DNA of 64,000 nt from Lacinutrix sp. MedPE-SW (GCF_001874145.1 NZ_MPCX01000005.1:1-64000), one strand, 5' to 3'. Counted from the stretch's first letter, positions 26,630-36,798 are shown. A program made the numbers and translations. The notes: a model not told the origin generated them from the letters alone.

Positions 26630-27307
26630 CTAACACTGTGCTATTTTTTTAAACATTCTTATTTCTTTTCTGTTAAAATCTAAAACATTACTTTCTTTTA
26701 ATTCATTTAAAAGGATATTTAATGTTGGTCTAGATGTACCTATTAAAGATGCTATATCTTTTTGTGTATAAGGATGGTTTATAATATAATCTCCAGTTTT
26801 TGGGCAATCGTAACCATAATCTGTACATAACTCATTTAAAAACTCTAAAAGTCTTGTTTTTGTATCTTTAAACATTAAAAGTTGCAATCTTCTTTCTAAC
26901 TTTTTTAGTTTATAACCAATAAATTTATAAACCTTAAAACTAAATGTTTGGTTGTCACGCATTAAGTTATACATTGTATCTACACTAATAGGGCAAATTG
27001 AAGTGGTGTTTTCTATAGATTGTGCAAACTCATCACGCTTAGACTCTCCTAAAATTGCTTTTTCGCCAAATAATTGACCTTTAGATAAAATGGCTTTAAT
27101 TATCTCTTCTCCTGCTTCGCTATAGTAACCAATTTTTACTTTACCTTTTTCTATTAAGTAGACCTTATTTGCCGAATCTTGTGTGAAGTATATATAATCG
27201 CTTTTTTTATAATCATCAAATTTATGATTACCCTTATAACACTTAAATTTATGTGGACATAAAATTTTAAATAGGTTAGAATCTTCAAAAAACCATAATG
27301 TATTCAT
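26630..27307 (-). CDS. Crp/Fnr family transcription regulator
   Basis: 225 residues. Cyclic-nucleotide-binding-like beta roll (about 25-120) with VYLIEKGKVKIGYYSEAGEE and LSKGQLFGEKAILGES, a long helix, and a C-terminal winged helix with HTH YTQKDIASLIGTSRPTLNIL. Cysteines in FKILCPHKFKCYK near the N-terminus are not arranged as an Fnr four-cysteine cluster with certainty. Effector unknown; cAMP-contact residues are not obvious. Likely co-transcribed with the RskA-like lipoprotein. Confidence 0.88.
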   Translation of the reverse strand: MNTLWFFEDSNLFKILCPHKFKCYKGNHKFDDYKKSDYIYFTQDSANKVYLIEKGKVKIGYYSEAGEEIIKAILSKGQLFGEKAILGESKRDEFAQSIENTTSICPISVDTMYNLMRDNQTFSFKVYKFIGYKLKKLERRLQLLMFKDTKTRLLEFLNELCTDYGYDCPKTGDYIINHPYTQKDIASLIGTSRPTLNILLNELKESNVLDFNRKEIRMFKKIAQC

Positions 27308-27525
27308 AATAAAAGCTTATAATTTATATGTCGTAAAGCAATATTTTACCTTACTAAAGTTTAAAAAAATGCTCATATGCAAATAATTATAACTCTATAA
27401 ATTAAAATTTATGCATTTCATCGAATAAACAAGACACTTAAGCGGATAAAGCTAATTTTATTCATATCTTTACAAAGCTATGTATCAACTAGTTGATGGT
27501 TATTGTTAATTTTTAAATAATTGCT

Positions 27526-28188
27526 ATGAACTTTAAAATTTTATTATTCTGTTTAATAAGTTATTCTGCTTTTTCACAAGTAGGAATAGGAACCACTGCG
27601 CCAACCGCAAGTTTAGATATTAACGGAAACCTAAGGATTAGATCTTTAGACCAAGAAACAAACGAAAACACAATTAGAGACTCTATTTTAGTAGTTTCTA
27701 GTGATGGTATTGTTAAGAGAGTGGAATCTAGAAAAATTGTACAAGCTGTATTAAAAACAGCGGTAAAAGGAAAGTTTTCAACCTCTAGTTTAGTAAACCT
27801 TACTTTAGTAGGAAATGAAGCTTTAATACCATTTGATGACGAAGATTTTGATGTTAATGATGAATTTAACACAACTACCCATGAATTTGTCGCTAAACAA
27901 GATGGCATTTATAGTTTATATGCCCAAATAAAAGCAAACTCGATAATTTCTGCAACCACAAATTTTGGTCTTTCAGTTTACAAAAACAATGTTTTAGAAT
28001 CTACAAACAGTTTTGCAAATGTAAGCGTCTTATCTGCTAATGTCACACCACCAATAAGAAATGTTACAACGCTAATTAGTTTAAGTGCAGGAGATACAGT
28101 TACATTTAAAGTAAATAGCGATTTATTAAATTTAAGTCTATTAGGAGATTCTGCAAATACTTATTTTACTATACACCAAATAAGGTAA
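27526..28188 (+). CDS. Secreted C1q/TNF-like jelly-roll protein
   Basis: 220 residues with a signal peptide (MNFKILLFCLISYSAFS) and then QVGIGTTAPTASLDINGNLR, a repeat-like motif found at the start of many surface and tail-fibre-like proteins of Bacteroidota. The second half (about 85-220) has the strand pattern of a C1q/TNF jelly roll: FSTSSLVNLT, FVAKQDGIYSLYAQIKA, LSVYKNNVLES, TLISLSAGDTVTFKVNS and ending YFTIHQIR. Probably trimeric and at the cell surface; role unknown. Confidence 0.7.
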   Translation: MNFKILLFCLISYSAFSQVGIGTTAPTASLDINGNLRIRSLDQETNENTIRDSILVVSSDGIVKRVESRKIVQAVLKTAVKGKFSTSSLVNLTLVGNEALIPFDDEDFDVNDEFNTTTHEFVAKQDGIYSLYAQIKANSIISATTNFGLSVYKNNVLESTNSFANVSVLSANVTPPIRNVTTLISLSAGDTVTFKVNSDLLNLSLLGDSANTYFTIHQIR

Positions 28189-28217
28189 CTAATTAATAGT
28201 AAAACTTAACAACATAC

Positions 28218-28253
28218 AAAAAGCGCTTAGAAATTAATTTCTAAGCGCTTTTT
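28218..28253. terminator. Bidirectional terminator between C1q-like gene and aconitase
   Basis: Long stem AAAAAGCGCTTAGAAA / TTTCTAAGCGCTTTTT with loop TTAA, flanked by A- and T-runs, placed between two convergent genes. Confidence 0.9.
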
Positions 28254-28275
28254 ACTTGTTTTGTAATAATATATA

Positions 28276-30543
28276 TTAAGCGTTTTGCTTCTTTATTAAA
28301 TTAAGAGCAGAACCTTCGTTATACCAATCTATTTGAGATTGATTGTAGGTATGATTTAACTTAATAACATCTTTGCTACCATCTGCATGAACAACTTCTA
28401 AAGTTAATTGTTTATTAGGTGCAAATTCTGCTATATCAATAAAGTTGAAAGTATCATCTTCTTGAATTAAATCATAATCACTTTCATTATCAAATGTTAA
28501 ACCTAACATTCCTTGTTTTTTCAAGTTAGTTTCATGAATACGTGCAAAAGATTTTACAATTACAGCTGCAACACCTAAATGTCTTGGCTCCATAGCTGCA
28601 TGCTCTCTAGAAGAACCTTCACCATAGTTATGATCTCCAACTACAACAGTTTTAATACCTGCTGCTTTGTAAGCTCTCGCCGTATCTGGAACACCTGCGT
28701 ATTCTCCTGTTAATTGATTTTTAACAAAATTAGTTTTCTTTCCAAAAGCATTAACCGCACCAATTAAACAGTTATTAGAAATATTATCTAAATGTCCACG
28801 GAAACGTAACCATGGTCCAGCCATAGAGATATGGTCTGTTGTACATTTACCAAATGCTTTAATTAAAAGTTTAGCACCATTTATTTCATTACCTATTGGC
28901 TCGAAAGGTGTAAGTAATTGTAAACGTTCAGATGTTGGACTAACTACAACTTCTACTCCACTACCATCTTCAACAGGAGCTAAATAGCCGTTATCTTTAA
29001 CCTCGAAACCTTTTGGTGGTAACTCCCAACCTCTAGGCTCATCGAACATTACTTCTTGACCATCTTCATTAATTAACTTATCTGTCATTGGATTAAAGTC
29101 CAAACGACCAGCAATTGCAATAGCTGCTGTTAATTCTGGAGATGCAACAAAGGCGTGTGTATTTGGGTTTCCATCTGCACGTTTAGCAAAGTTTCTGTTA
29201 AAAGAATGTACTATACTATTTTTAGGTGCGTTTTTAGGATCACTATATCTTGCCCATTGCCCTATACAAGGTCCACAAGCGTTTGTAAATATTTTTGCAT
29301 CTAATTTTTCAAATATGCCTAAAATACCATCACGATCTGCTGTGTATCTTACTTTCTCTGATCCAGGATTAATACCTAAATCTGCTTTCATTTTTAAACC
29401 TTTATCTATAGCTTGTTGCGCAATTGAAGAAGCACGAGATAAATCTTCGTAAGATGAATTTGTACAAGATCCTATTAATCCCCATTCAACTTGAATTGGC
29501 CAATCGTTAGCTTTAGCTTTTTCAGTCATATCACTACCTACAGATGTAGATAAATCTGGAGTAAAAGGTCCATTTAATAATGGATTTAATTCTGATAAGT
29601 TAATTTCTATAACTTGATCGAAATATTGCTCTGGGTTAGCATAAACTTCTGCATCTGCAGTTAAATACTCTTTAACTTTATTTGCAGCATCTGCAACATC
29701 TTCTCTATCTGTAGCACGTAAATAGCGCTCCATAGATTCATCGTATCCAAAAGTTGAAGTTGTTGCTCCAATTTCGGCACCCATGTTACAAATTGTTCCT
29801 TTACCTGTACAAGACATTGCTTTAGCTCCAGGCCCAAAATATTCTACAATAGCACCTGTTCCACCTTTTACAGTAAGAATTTCGGCTACTTTTAAAATAA
29901 CATCTTTAGGTGCAGTCCAACCAGAAAGTTCTCCTGTTAACTTTACACCAATTAATTTAGGGAATTTAAGTTCCCAAGCCATACCTGCCATAACGTCTAC
30001 AGCATCTGCTCCACCAACACCAATTGCTACCATTCCTAATCCTCCAGCATTTACTGTGTGAGAATCTGTACCAATCATCATTCCTCCTGGAAATGCGTAA
30101 TTTTCTAATACAACTTGGTGTATAATACCTGCTCCTGGTTTCCAGAAACCTATACCATATTTATTAGATACAGATTCTAAGAAATTAAATACTTCGCTAC
30201 TTACATCGTTAGCGTGTTTTAAATCTGCTGCTGCTCCTTCTTTTGCTTGTATTAAGTGATCACAGTGTACCGTTGTTGGCACTGCTACTTTATCTTTACC
30301 AGCTTGCATAAATTGCAATAATGCCATTTGTGCAGTAGCATCTTGACATGCAATACGATCTGGAGCAAAATCCACATAATCTTTACCTCTAGTAAAAGCT
30401 TTAGTTGCTTTACCATCCCAAAGGTGATTGTATAAAATTTTCTCTGAAAGTGTTAATGGTTTACCTACGACTTCACGAGCTGCGTCAACACGTTCTGCCA
30501 TTTGAGCGTAAACCTTTTTAATCATATCGATATCGAATGCCAT
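28276..30543 (-). CDS. acn: Aconitate hydratase
   Basis: Isomerises citrate and isocitrate in the TCA cycle. 755 residues, similar in size and layout to the mitochondrial-type enzyme. Iron-sulphur ligand cysteines: [17 protein letters not shown] and [14 protein letters not shown]. Substrate contacts include VHCDHLIQ near residue 100, [11 protein letters not shown] near 160 and the C-terminal [15 protein letters not shown]. Starts [14 protein letters not shown]. Monocistronic with a good -7 element. Confidence 0.97.
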   Translation of the reverse strand: MAFDIDMIKKVYAQMAERVDAAREVVGKPLTLSEKILYNHLWDGKATKAFTRGKDYVDFAPDRIACQDATAQMALLQFMQAGKDKVAVPTTVHCDHLIQAKEGAAADLKHANDVSSEVFNFLESVSNKYGIGFWKPGAGIIHQVVLENYAFPGGMMIGTDSHTVNAGGLGMVAIGVGGADAVDVMAGMAWELKFPKLIGVKLTGELSGWTAPKDVILKVAEILTVKGGTGAIVEYFGPGAKAMSCTGKGTICNMGAEIGATTSTFGYDESMERYLRATDREDVADAANKVKEYLTADAEVYANPEQYFDQVIEINLSELNPLLNGPFTPDLSTSVGSDMTEKAKANDWPIQVEWGLIGSCTNSSYEDLSRASSIAQQAIDKGLKMKADLGINPGSEKVRYTADRDGILGIFEKLDAKIFTNACGPCIGQWARYSDPKNAPKNSIVHSFNRNFAKRADGNPNTHAFVASPELTAAIAIAGRLDFNPMTDKLINEDGQEVMFDEPRGWELPPKGFEVKDNGYLAPVEDGSGVEVVVSPTSERLQLLTPFEPIGNEINGAKLLIKAFGKCTTDHISMAGPWLRFRGHLDNISNNCLIGAVNAFGKKTNFVKNQLTGEYAGVPDTARAYKAAGIKTVVVGDHNYGEGSSREHAAMEPRHLGVAAVIVKSFARIHETNLKKQGMLGLTFDNESDYDLIQEDDTFNFIDIAEFAPNKQLTLEVVHADGSKDVIKLNHTYNQSQIDWYNEGSALNLIKKQNA

Positions 30544-30591
30544 ATATTAAAGTTTAAGGTTGTTATTATTTATCTCTAAGTTACGAGACCG

Positions 30592-30599
30592 CAAAAATA
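30592..30599 (-). promoter_or_regulatory. -7 element for aconitase
   Basis: CAAAAATA on the plus strand reads TATTTTTG on the minus strand. It is 49 bases before the ATG. No clear TTG at -33. Confidence 0.45.
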
Positions 30600-30764
30600 C
30601 AAAATCTTGAAGAATTTAAAAAATTTGTAATGAAATACGAAAACGTTTGCGAAAAACCTAATAAACTCTAAAAATAGATAGTGAATATTATTAATTTAAT
30701 AATATTTTTATGCGAAAAATATTAAATTGACAAGAATTAAAGATTTAATACTTGAAAGATTTCT

Positions 30765-30959
30765 TTATTCTTTTTTAAAATAAAGTTTTATTAAAATAAT
30801 TATAGTAATTAATACGCCTAAAGCCTGAAATAACATACCAAATATAAGTAGCTCTGCTCCATATGGCCAATGCATCATTTTAAATAATGCTGCAATAATT
30901 GTTACACCAAAGCCTATTAGGTAAACAACTAATGGTAAAATGAGTTTTTTTAATGTCAT
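30765..30959 (-). CDS. Small GldL-like membrane protein
   Basis: 64 residues with two transmembrane helices (about 6-28 and 34-58) and FKMMHWPYGAELL, a motif that occurs in the N-terminal part of the gliding motor protein GldL. It lacks the long C-terminal domain of GldL, so it is a stand-alone small homologue and not the motor protein. It begins 4 bases after the MoxR stop and is the last gene of the parvulin operon. Confidence 0.65.
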   Translation of the reverse strand: MTLKKLILPLVVYLIGFGVTIIAALFKMMHWPYGAELLIFGMLFQALGVLITIIILIKLYFKKE

Positions 30960-30963
30960 TTTT

Positions 30964-31917
30964 TTAAAATAAAGATTTTATTATTTGTTCTTCGGTTACA
31001 CCTTCAGCTTCAGCTTTATAATTTTTAATTATTCTATGACGTAAAATACTAATAGCTACAGCTTGAACATTTTCTATATCTGGTGAAAACTTACCATTAA
31101 TTGCTGCATGTGTTTTTGCTGCTAAAATAAGGTTTTGTGATGCTCTTGGTCCTGCACCCCAATCTATATATTGTTTGACTAAATCTGCAGCTGTGTTTGT
31201 ATTTGGTCTTGTTTTAGCGACCATTTTTACTGCATACTCAATAACATTATCTGCTACAGGAATTTTTCTAATTAGTTGTTGAAATTCTATTATTTCTTTT
31301 GCAGAGAATAAAGCATTTACGCTTGCTGAAACTTCTGTAGTTGTTGCTTTTACTACTTGTACTTCTTCTTCAAAAGTTGGATAGTCTAAATTTATTGCAA
31401 ACATAAAACGGTCTAGCTGGGCTTCTGGTAATGGATAAGTTCCTTCTTGCTCTATAGGGTTTTGTGTTGCTAATACAAAGTATGGTAAGTCTAGTTTATA
31501 GTGATGACCTGCAACTGTTACTGCACGTTCTTGCATTGCTTCTAGAAGTGCTGCTTGTGTTTTTGGTGGTGTTCGGTTTATTTCATCGGCTAAAATAATG
31601 TTTGAGAATATTGGACCTTTTATAAACTTAAAATTCCTGTTCTCATCTAATATTTCACTTCCTAAAATATCACTTGGCATTAAATCTGGCGTAAATTGTA
31701 TGCGCTTAAAATCTAAGCCTAATGTTTTTGCAATGGTATTTACCATTAACGTTTTTGCTAAACCAGGCACTCCTATTAATAAGGCATGGCCTCCAGAAAA
31801 TATAGATATTAATATTTGATTTACTACATCTTCTTGACCAACTATTACTTTTGCTATTTCGCTACGTAGAGCGTTATATTTTTTTACTAATTGGTTTATA
31901 GCGTTTACGTCTGACAT
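30964..31917 (-). CDS. MoxR-family AAA ATPase
   Basis: 317-residue cytoplasmic AAA+ ATPase. Walker A GVPGLAKTLMV, Walker B LADEINRTPPKTQAALLEAM, sensor ATQNPIEQEGTYPLPEAQLD, and the lid domain with DWGAGPRASQNLILAAK. MoxR proteins act as chaperones for assembly of other complexes, often with von Willebrand-type proteins; no such partner lies next to it here. It follows SurA-like by eight bases in the envelope-folding operon. Confidence 0.92.
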   Translation of the reverse strand: MSDVNAINQLVKKYNALRSEIAKVIVGQEDVVNQILISIFSGGHALLIGVPGLAKTLMVNTIAKTLGLDFKRIQFTPDLMPSDILGSEILDENRNFKFIKGPIFSNIILADEINRTPPKTQAALLEAMQERAVTVAGHHYKLDLPYFVLATQNPIEQEGTYPLPEAQLDRFMFAINLDYPTFEEEVQVVKATTTEVSASVNALFSAKEIIEFQQLIRKIPVADNVIEYAVKMVAKTRPNTNTAADLVKQYIDWGAGPRASQNLILAAKTHAAINGKFSPDIENVQAVAISILRHRIIKNYKAEAEGVTEEQIIKSLF

Positions 31918-31925
31918 TTAATATT

Positions 31926-33374
31926 TTATTTTTTTAGCCAATTATTTGTGAACTCACAGTTTTTATATTCTCCTCCTATTTTAATGTAAGTATCTTCTAT
32001 TTTTTCTTTTTGCCATTTAGCTATGGCATTTAGTCTTTTTTCGTTTAAGGCTAGTTCTTTAATTTTTAAAAAGTCTCTTGAGAAATCTGCTTTATGCTCA
32101 TCTATTCTGTCTGTTACTGTATAGATTTTATATTTAACGTTTCCGGTTCTTGTAAAATCTGCCACAATTTCTGATACTTCATTTGTTTCAAGATCTTCTA
32201 TTTCTGTATAAATTTCTGTAGGCATTTTTGTTAATGGGAAAGTAAAATCTTGAGTTTCTGGATTTCTTATTAATCCGCCTTCAAATTTAGTTTTAATTTC
32301 ATCACTAGCTTCTCTTGCTGCATCTGCGAATGAAATATCTCCATCTATAATATTTTGTCTAATACCTTCTAGTTTTGCTTTTGCTTCTGCTTTTGCTTCT
32401 TCAGATATTTCTGGTATTAATAGAATGTGTCTTGCATCATATTCTTGACCTCTAATTTTTTCAAGATATACTATATGCCATCCAAAATCGGTTTTAAAAG
32501 GTTCTGATATTTCTCCTTCTTGTAGAGAGAATGTTGCTTCCCTAAACTCTTTTACCATTTGTGGCTTTGCACGGTTCATGGTTGGTAGTCTTCCTCCTGT
32601 TCTTTTTGAGCCTGTATCTGCCGAATTAAATAAAGCTTTTGCACTAAAGCTTGCTCCATTTTCTTCGATATCTTTTTTAAACTCGTTTAGTCTATCTATA
32701 ACTTCTTGTTCTGCTTCTGGTGTTACTTTTGGTTCAATTACTATTTGAGCAACTTTAAGTTCTGTTCCAAAAATTGGTCTTTCGGCTTCTGGTATTCCGC
32801 TAAAATATTCACGAACTTCTTCTGGAGTTACTTCAATTTCGTCAACTATTTTTCTTTGCATTTCTGATGCTAATTTGTTTGCTTTATTAATTTCAAACAT
32901 TTCATCTGTTAATGCTTTTATGTTGTCTTTTTTATAAAACTTAAGCATTTCGTCTTCAGTTTTAAAATTAACTCTAAATCTTTCTACTTGTTGATTTACA
33001 TACGAACGAATTTCGGCATCACTTACAACAATACTATCTTGTATGGCGTGGTGTGCATATAATTTATCTTCTAAAAGTCTTCCAAATAATTCGCAATTTG
33101 TAAATTGAGAGATGTCGTTACCACTAGCTTTTAACTGTAAAATGGTTTTGTCTACATCACTATCTAAAACAATATATTCTCCTACTACTGCTGCAACACC
33201 ATCTACTTTAACCTCTTTAAAAGGTTGCACACTATCAATTGCTGTAGTTTTTTCTTCTTTTTCTTCTATTATTTCTTGAGCTTGCATACTGCAGACTGCA
33301 AAAAGTGATAAGCTTAACGCTGTAATGTATTTCAAATTATTTATAAATTTCGAATTGTTTGTTTTTAATTGCAT
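31926..33374 (-). CDS. SurA-like periplasmic peptidyl-prolyl isomerase
   Basis: 482 residues (or 469 from a TTG at 33335). Signal sequence KYITALSLSLFAVCSMQAQE, SurA N-terminal domain (about 50-185) and parvulin-type rotamase repeats at about 200-300 (FGTELKVAQIVIEP) and 305-410 (ARHILLIPEI). Assists folding of outer-membrane proteins. The ATG at 33374 overlaps the upstream gene by 38 bases and puts 13 residues before the signal sequence. The TTG at 33335 sits one base after the upstream stop codon and would give the more usual MKYITALSL start. Confidence 0.88.
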   Translation of the reverse strand: MQLKTNNSKFINNLKYITALSLSLFAVCSMQAQEIIEEKEEKTTAIDSVQPFKEVKVDGVAAVVGEYIVLDSDVDKTILQLKASGNDISQFTNCELFGRLLEDKLYAHHAIQDSIVVSDAEIRSYVNQQVERFRVNFKTEDEMLKFYKKDNIKALTDEMFEINKANKLASEMQRKIVDEIEVTPEEVREYFSGIPEAERPIFGTELKVAQIVIEPKVTPEAEQEVIDRLNEFKKDIEENGASFSAKALFNSADTGSKRTGGRLPTMNRAKPQMVKEFREATFSLQEGEISEPFKTDFGWHIVYLEKIRGQEYDARHILLIPEISEEAKAEAKAKLEGIRQNIIDGDISFADAAREASDEIKTKFEGGLIRNPETQDFTFPLTKMPTEIYTEIEDLETNEVSEIVADFTRTGNVKYKIYTVTDRIDEHKADFSRDFLKIKELALNEKRLNAIAKWQKEKIEDTYIKIGGEYKNCEFTNNWLKK

Positions 33375-34185
33375 CTTTTGTAATGTCTTTTTCTAGCTGT
33401 CTTATTAACTCTAACTTACGCCTATTTATTACTATTTGATCTATTGTAGGTTTTACGTATTCTAATGGTGCTAGAGTGTTTCGAAGTTGTACTTCTTTAA
33501 TTTGCATCAAATATAGGCTTAATGAATCTTTGAGTTGTATAAAATTAGATTTTTTTAACAATTCGTCTTGATTTTCTGAATTGACTACTGGTATTTTATT
33601 AACTACTTGATTTACACGTATCCAAATTGAATCGTTTAGCGAGTATGATTTAAACTGTATTGCTATAGAATCTAGATACTTTTTATCACTAGCATTAAAC
33701 CTTTTAAACTTCTCTGTTACATCGCTTAAATCTAACCTATTAGCATCTAAATTAATATATCTAAATTTTATTAATTCTTCGTTTAATTTAAATGCTTCTT
33801 TATTTTTCTCGTAGTAGGTTGATGCTTCGTTTATTGAAACAACAGTATCTAAACTTTTATAAACTAATGCTTCTAAATAAGCTTTGCTATATAAGTCGCT
33901 TTTATATTGTTGTACTAATTTATCGAAATCTGCTTGTGTTTTTTCTTCAAGGTTTAATGTTGCCTTTTCTACTAGAAGTTGCTCTGTAGCCCAACGATTT
34001 ATAAAATTTTCTACTAAAACAATACTATCGCTTTCGCTGTAACTTTCTGGCAAAACATCTAAAACATCTTCTTTATATAGATAGTTTTCTCCTACTCTAG
34101 CTATTGCATTTTCGTTTGTTGGAGGATTAAAATAGTTGCAAGAAACTACTAGTAATAAGGTTAGTATGTAAATTAACTTTTTAAT
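33337..34185 (-). CDS. Lipoprotein of the SurA-N type, apparent ATT start
   Basis: From a TTG at 34053 there are 238 residues (PESYSESDSIVLVENFINRW onward). In frame upstream the sequence continues as a clear lipoprotein: KKLIYILTLLLVVSCNYF, NPPTNENAIARVGENYLYK, then EDVLDVL, 282 residues in all. The only start-like codon that fits is ATT at 34183-34185, one base after the stop of the upstream parvulin gene (TAA-T-ATT); no ATG, GTG or TTG lies between. The protein has SurA-like N-terminal helices but no parvulin domain. A single base error in the sequence, or a truncated start at 34053, are the alternatives. Confidence 0.75.
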   Translation of the reverse strand: MKKLIYILTLLLVVSCNYFNPPTNENAIARVGENYLYKEDVLDVLPESYSESDSIVLVENFINRWATEQLLVEKATLNLEEKTQADFDKLVQQYKSDLYSKAYLEALVYKSLDTVVSINEASTYYEKNKEAFKLNEELIKFRYINLDANRLDLSDVTEKFKRFNASDKKYLDSIAIQFKSYSLNDSIWIRVNQVVNKIPVVNSENQDELLKKSNFIQLKDSLSLYLMQIKEVQLRNTLAPLEYVKPTIDQIVINRRKLELIRQLEKDITKDAIKNKQFEIYK

Positions 34186-34186
34186 A

Positions 34187-36112
34187 TTATTGATTTTTAA
34201 TTTGATTTTTAACTGTATTCAAGATATCCTTGTTTATTTTCACTTCGTATTTTGAAGCTAATGTTTTTAGCCAGTCTTTTTCTTTTTTTATTTGATAATC
34301 GCTAATTACCTTTCCTTTTGCTTCATCAAAAGTTTGTAATGTTTTTGGTAATATATTTTTAATTAAAGCTACAACATAAGAATTATTATGAGTGAAAATT
34401 TTTGATACTCCTTTTTTTATTTTTAGACCTTTAGGTAATGCTTGATGGTTTTTTGCTAATATTCCTGATGTGAAGCTAACGTTTATTTTGTTATTGGTAT
34501 TAATTTGTGATTTAATAGTTTCTATAGAATTGTTTTTATTTAACAGTTTAGCAACTTTTTTAATATCACTTTTTTTTGCTGAAGATGCTACAATTGCATC
34601 AACTCGTTCTTTATAATAGTATTGCTCTTTATTATCTTCATAATAGGTTTTAATTTGTAAAGAATCTTTTTTTGCTGCGTTCCAAATTTGAGTTTCCATT
34701 AAATCGAACAGCAATAATCCATCTCTATATTCTTCTACTATTTGAGCAAATTCTTGATTTTCATTAATTAAATTTTCTTCTTGATAACGAAATAATTCGC
34801 TGTTTAAATATGAAGTATAACTAGTATTTAATGCAATATCTAATGGTTTGTTTATATTTCTTCTTTGTGTTTTTAATAAATATTGAGCAAAATCATTATA
34901 ACTAAATGCTTTACCTTGTATAGTAAACATAGTGTCTTTGGCTTTAATATCTTTTGGTATTGACCAACGACCAATAGTATAATTTTTATTTAAAATAGAT
35001 TTAAAATAGCTTAACGCATTTGGGTTTTTAGTTACATTATATTTAGATAATAAGCTATTAATCCTAGAGTCGTCAATTAGTTTAGATCGAGAATCGCGTC
35101 TAATTTTGTTCGTTAATTCTGCTTTTATTTCGTTAAAAGGCTGCAGTGGTTTTTTGTTTATTAGTTTTACTATATGCCAACCAAATTGAGATTTAAATGG
35201 TTTAGATATATCTCCACTATTTTCTAATTTAAATGCTTGCTTCTCAAATTCACTAGAACTTAATTGCCCTCCAGAAAATGGGTTTAATTCACCGCCTTTA
35301 CTTGCCGAGCTTTTATCTTCAGAAAACTGTTTTGCTAAAGCGCTAAATTGCTCTCCTTGTTCTAACCTTTTATAAATTTCTTTAATTTTCTCTTCATCAT
35401 CTTTTATCATGATGTGAGCAACGGTAACTTCTCCTTGAGATTTTCTTTTATCTAAAACCTTTACTACATGATATCCAAATTGAGTTCTAAATGGCATAGA
35501 AACCTCACCTACTTTAGTATTATAAGCAGCATTTTCAAACGGGTAAACCATTTTAAAAGCAGAAAAATATCCTAAATCTTCGGCAAAAATTGTTTTTCCA
35601 TTGTGCACATCACTTTGTACTTTTTTATAACCTTCGCTTAAAACTCTTTCTCGTAATTTTAAAATTTCGTTATAAGCAGCTAAAGTGTCTTTTGCACTAG
35701 CATTTTGATCAATTCTTACTAAAACGTGACTCGCGTTTATCTCGTACCCTAGCCTATTATATGCTTCTTCTACCAAAGTATTAGTTACTTTACTATCGCT
35801 TAAATAGTTTTTAGACAATTGTTTTTTATAGCTTTTAAACTCTCTTTGGTATGATGGTTTTTTATCTAAATTTAGTGCTTTTGCCTCTTGAAGTTTTAAT
35901 TTATATTCAATAAATAATTTTAAATAGCCATCAATATCTTTTTGAGATTCTTCTTTTACTAAATCTAAATTTTTATTGTAAACTCTAATAAATTCTGTTG
36001 CATAAACAGGTGTATTATCTACAGTGAAAATTACATCATTATTTTGTGCAAATGCACTAAAAGCTGAAACAAAAAATAGACAAATAAACTTAACTATAAT
36101 TTTAATTTTCAT
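34187..36112 (-). CDS. Periplasmic parvulin-type peptidyl-prolyl isomerase
   Basis: 641 residues with signal peptide MKIKIIVKFICLFFVSAFSA (cut after FAQ). SurA-like N-terminal helical part, then two rotamase domains around residues 120-220 (INASHVLVRIDQNA, FGYHVVKVLDKR) and 225-325 (VTVAHIMIKDDEE, FGWHIVKLINKK), and a long C-terminal helical part. First gene of a five-gene operon with two more SurA-type genes, MoxR and the GldL-like gene. Role in outer-membrane protein folding is inferred from family. Confidence 0.9.
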   Translation of the reverse strand: MKIKIIVKFICLFFVSAFSAFAQNNDVIFTVDNTPVYATEFIRVYNKNLDLVKEESQKDIDGYLKLFIEYKLKLQEAKALNLDKKPSYQREFKSYKKQLSKNYLSDSKVTNTLVEEAYNRLGYEINASHVLVRIDQNASAKDTLAAYNEILKLRERVLSEGYKKVQSDVHNGKTIFAEDLGYFSAFKMVYPFENAAYNTKVGEVSMPFRTQFGYHVVKVLDKRKSQGEVTVAHIMIKDDEEKIKEIYKRLEQGEQFSALAKQFSEDKSSASKGGELNPFSGGQLSSSEFEKQAFKLENSGDISKPFKSQFGWHIVKLINKKPLQPFNEIKAELTNKIRRDSRSKLIDDSRINSLLSKYNVTKNPNALSYFKSILNKNYTIGRWSIPKDIKAKDTMFTIQGKAFSYNDFAQYLLKTQRRNINKPLDIALNTSYTSYLNSELFRYQEENLINENQEFAQIVEEYRDGLLLFDLMETQIWNAAKKDSLQIKTYYEDNKEQYYYKERVDAIVASSAKKSDIKKVAKLLNKNNSIETIKSQINTNNKINVSFTSGILAKNHQALPKGLKIKKGVSKIFTHNNSYVVALIKNILPKTLQTFDEAKGKVISDYQIKKEKDWLKTLASKYEVKINKDILNTVKNQIKNQ

Positions 36113-36140
36113 GTGATAAATTGTTTTTTTTTGAGTCTTG

Positions 36141-36148
36141 CAAAAATA
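36141..36148 (-). promoter_or_regulatory. -7 element for the parvulin operon
   Basis: CAAAAATA on plus reads TATTTTTG on minus, 29 bases before the ATG at 36112. Confidence 0.45.
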
Positions 36149-36336
36149 ACAATATTAGCATATAAAGCAAGTACATTACATAACGATAAAATATTTAATT
36201 TATTTACTGTTATACAATAAGTTGCATTCTTTTATTTGAAAGTAATACGTTTATCGAATAAAAAAATCATTTAACGTTGCTTTTACAAATTATTAAAGCT
36301 ACTGTGGTAATTTTGTTGAAAATTTAATTAAAATTC

Positions 36337-36798
36337 ATGGAATACACTTCTACCATATTAATTGAAGTTCCAATAGATACTTTTGTTTCTATTCTGGATA
36401 ATCCAGAAAATATGAAACATTGGCAAAGAGGTTTAATAAGTTATGAGCATGTTTCTGGTAATCCTGGAAGTATTGGTGCTAAAATGAAACTAAATTATTC
36501 TTTTGGTCGCAGAACCATGACCTTAATTGAAACTATTACAGAAAATAATTTACCACATACGCTACATGCACATTATGATGCTAAAGGCATGCACAATATT
36601 CAAGAGAATTATTTTCATGAAACAGAAGATGGTTTTACAAAATGGGTTTCTAAAAACGAATTTATTGCTACTAGTTTTTTTATGAGAATGATGACTGTTT
36701 TTATGCCAAAAGCATTTAAAAAACAATCTATGCAATATTTAACAGATTTTAAAAATTTCGCCGAAAAAGGTATAAGTATACAAAATGAGACAGCTTAA
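36337..36798 (+). CDS. SRPBCC-family protein
   Basis: 153 residues with the START/Bet v1-like pattern: MEYTSTILIEVPIDTFVSIL, then DNPENMKHWQRGLISYEHVSG, GSIGAKMKLNYSF and a C-terminal helix AFKKQSMQYLTDFKNFAEKG. These proteins bind a hydrophobic ligand in an internal cavity; the ligand is not known. Overlaps the following small gene by 14 bases, so the two are likely co-translated. Confidence 0.85.
   Translation: MEYTSTILIEVPIDTFVSILDNPENMKHWQRGLISYEHVSGNPGSIGAKMKLNYSFGRRTMTLIETITENNLPHTLHAHYDAKGMHNIQENYFHETEDGFTKWVSKNEFIATSFFMRMMTVFMPKAFKKQSMQYLTDFKNFAEKGISIQNETA

Noticed and set aside
27561-27908. 115-codon minus-strand frame inside the C1q-like gene
   Set aside because: Shadow frame; the plus-strand gene has a signal peptide and recognisable domain pattern.
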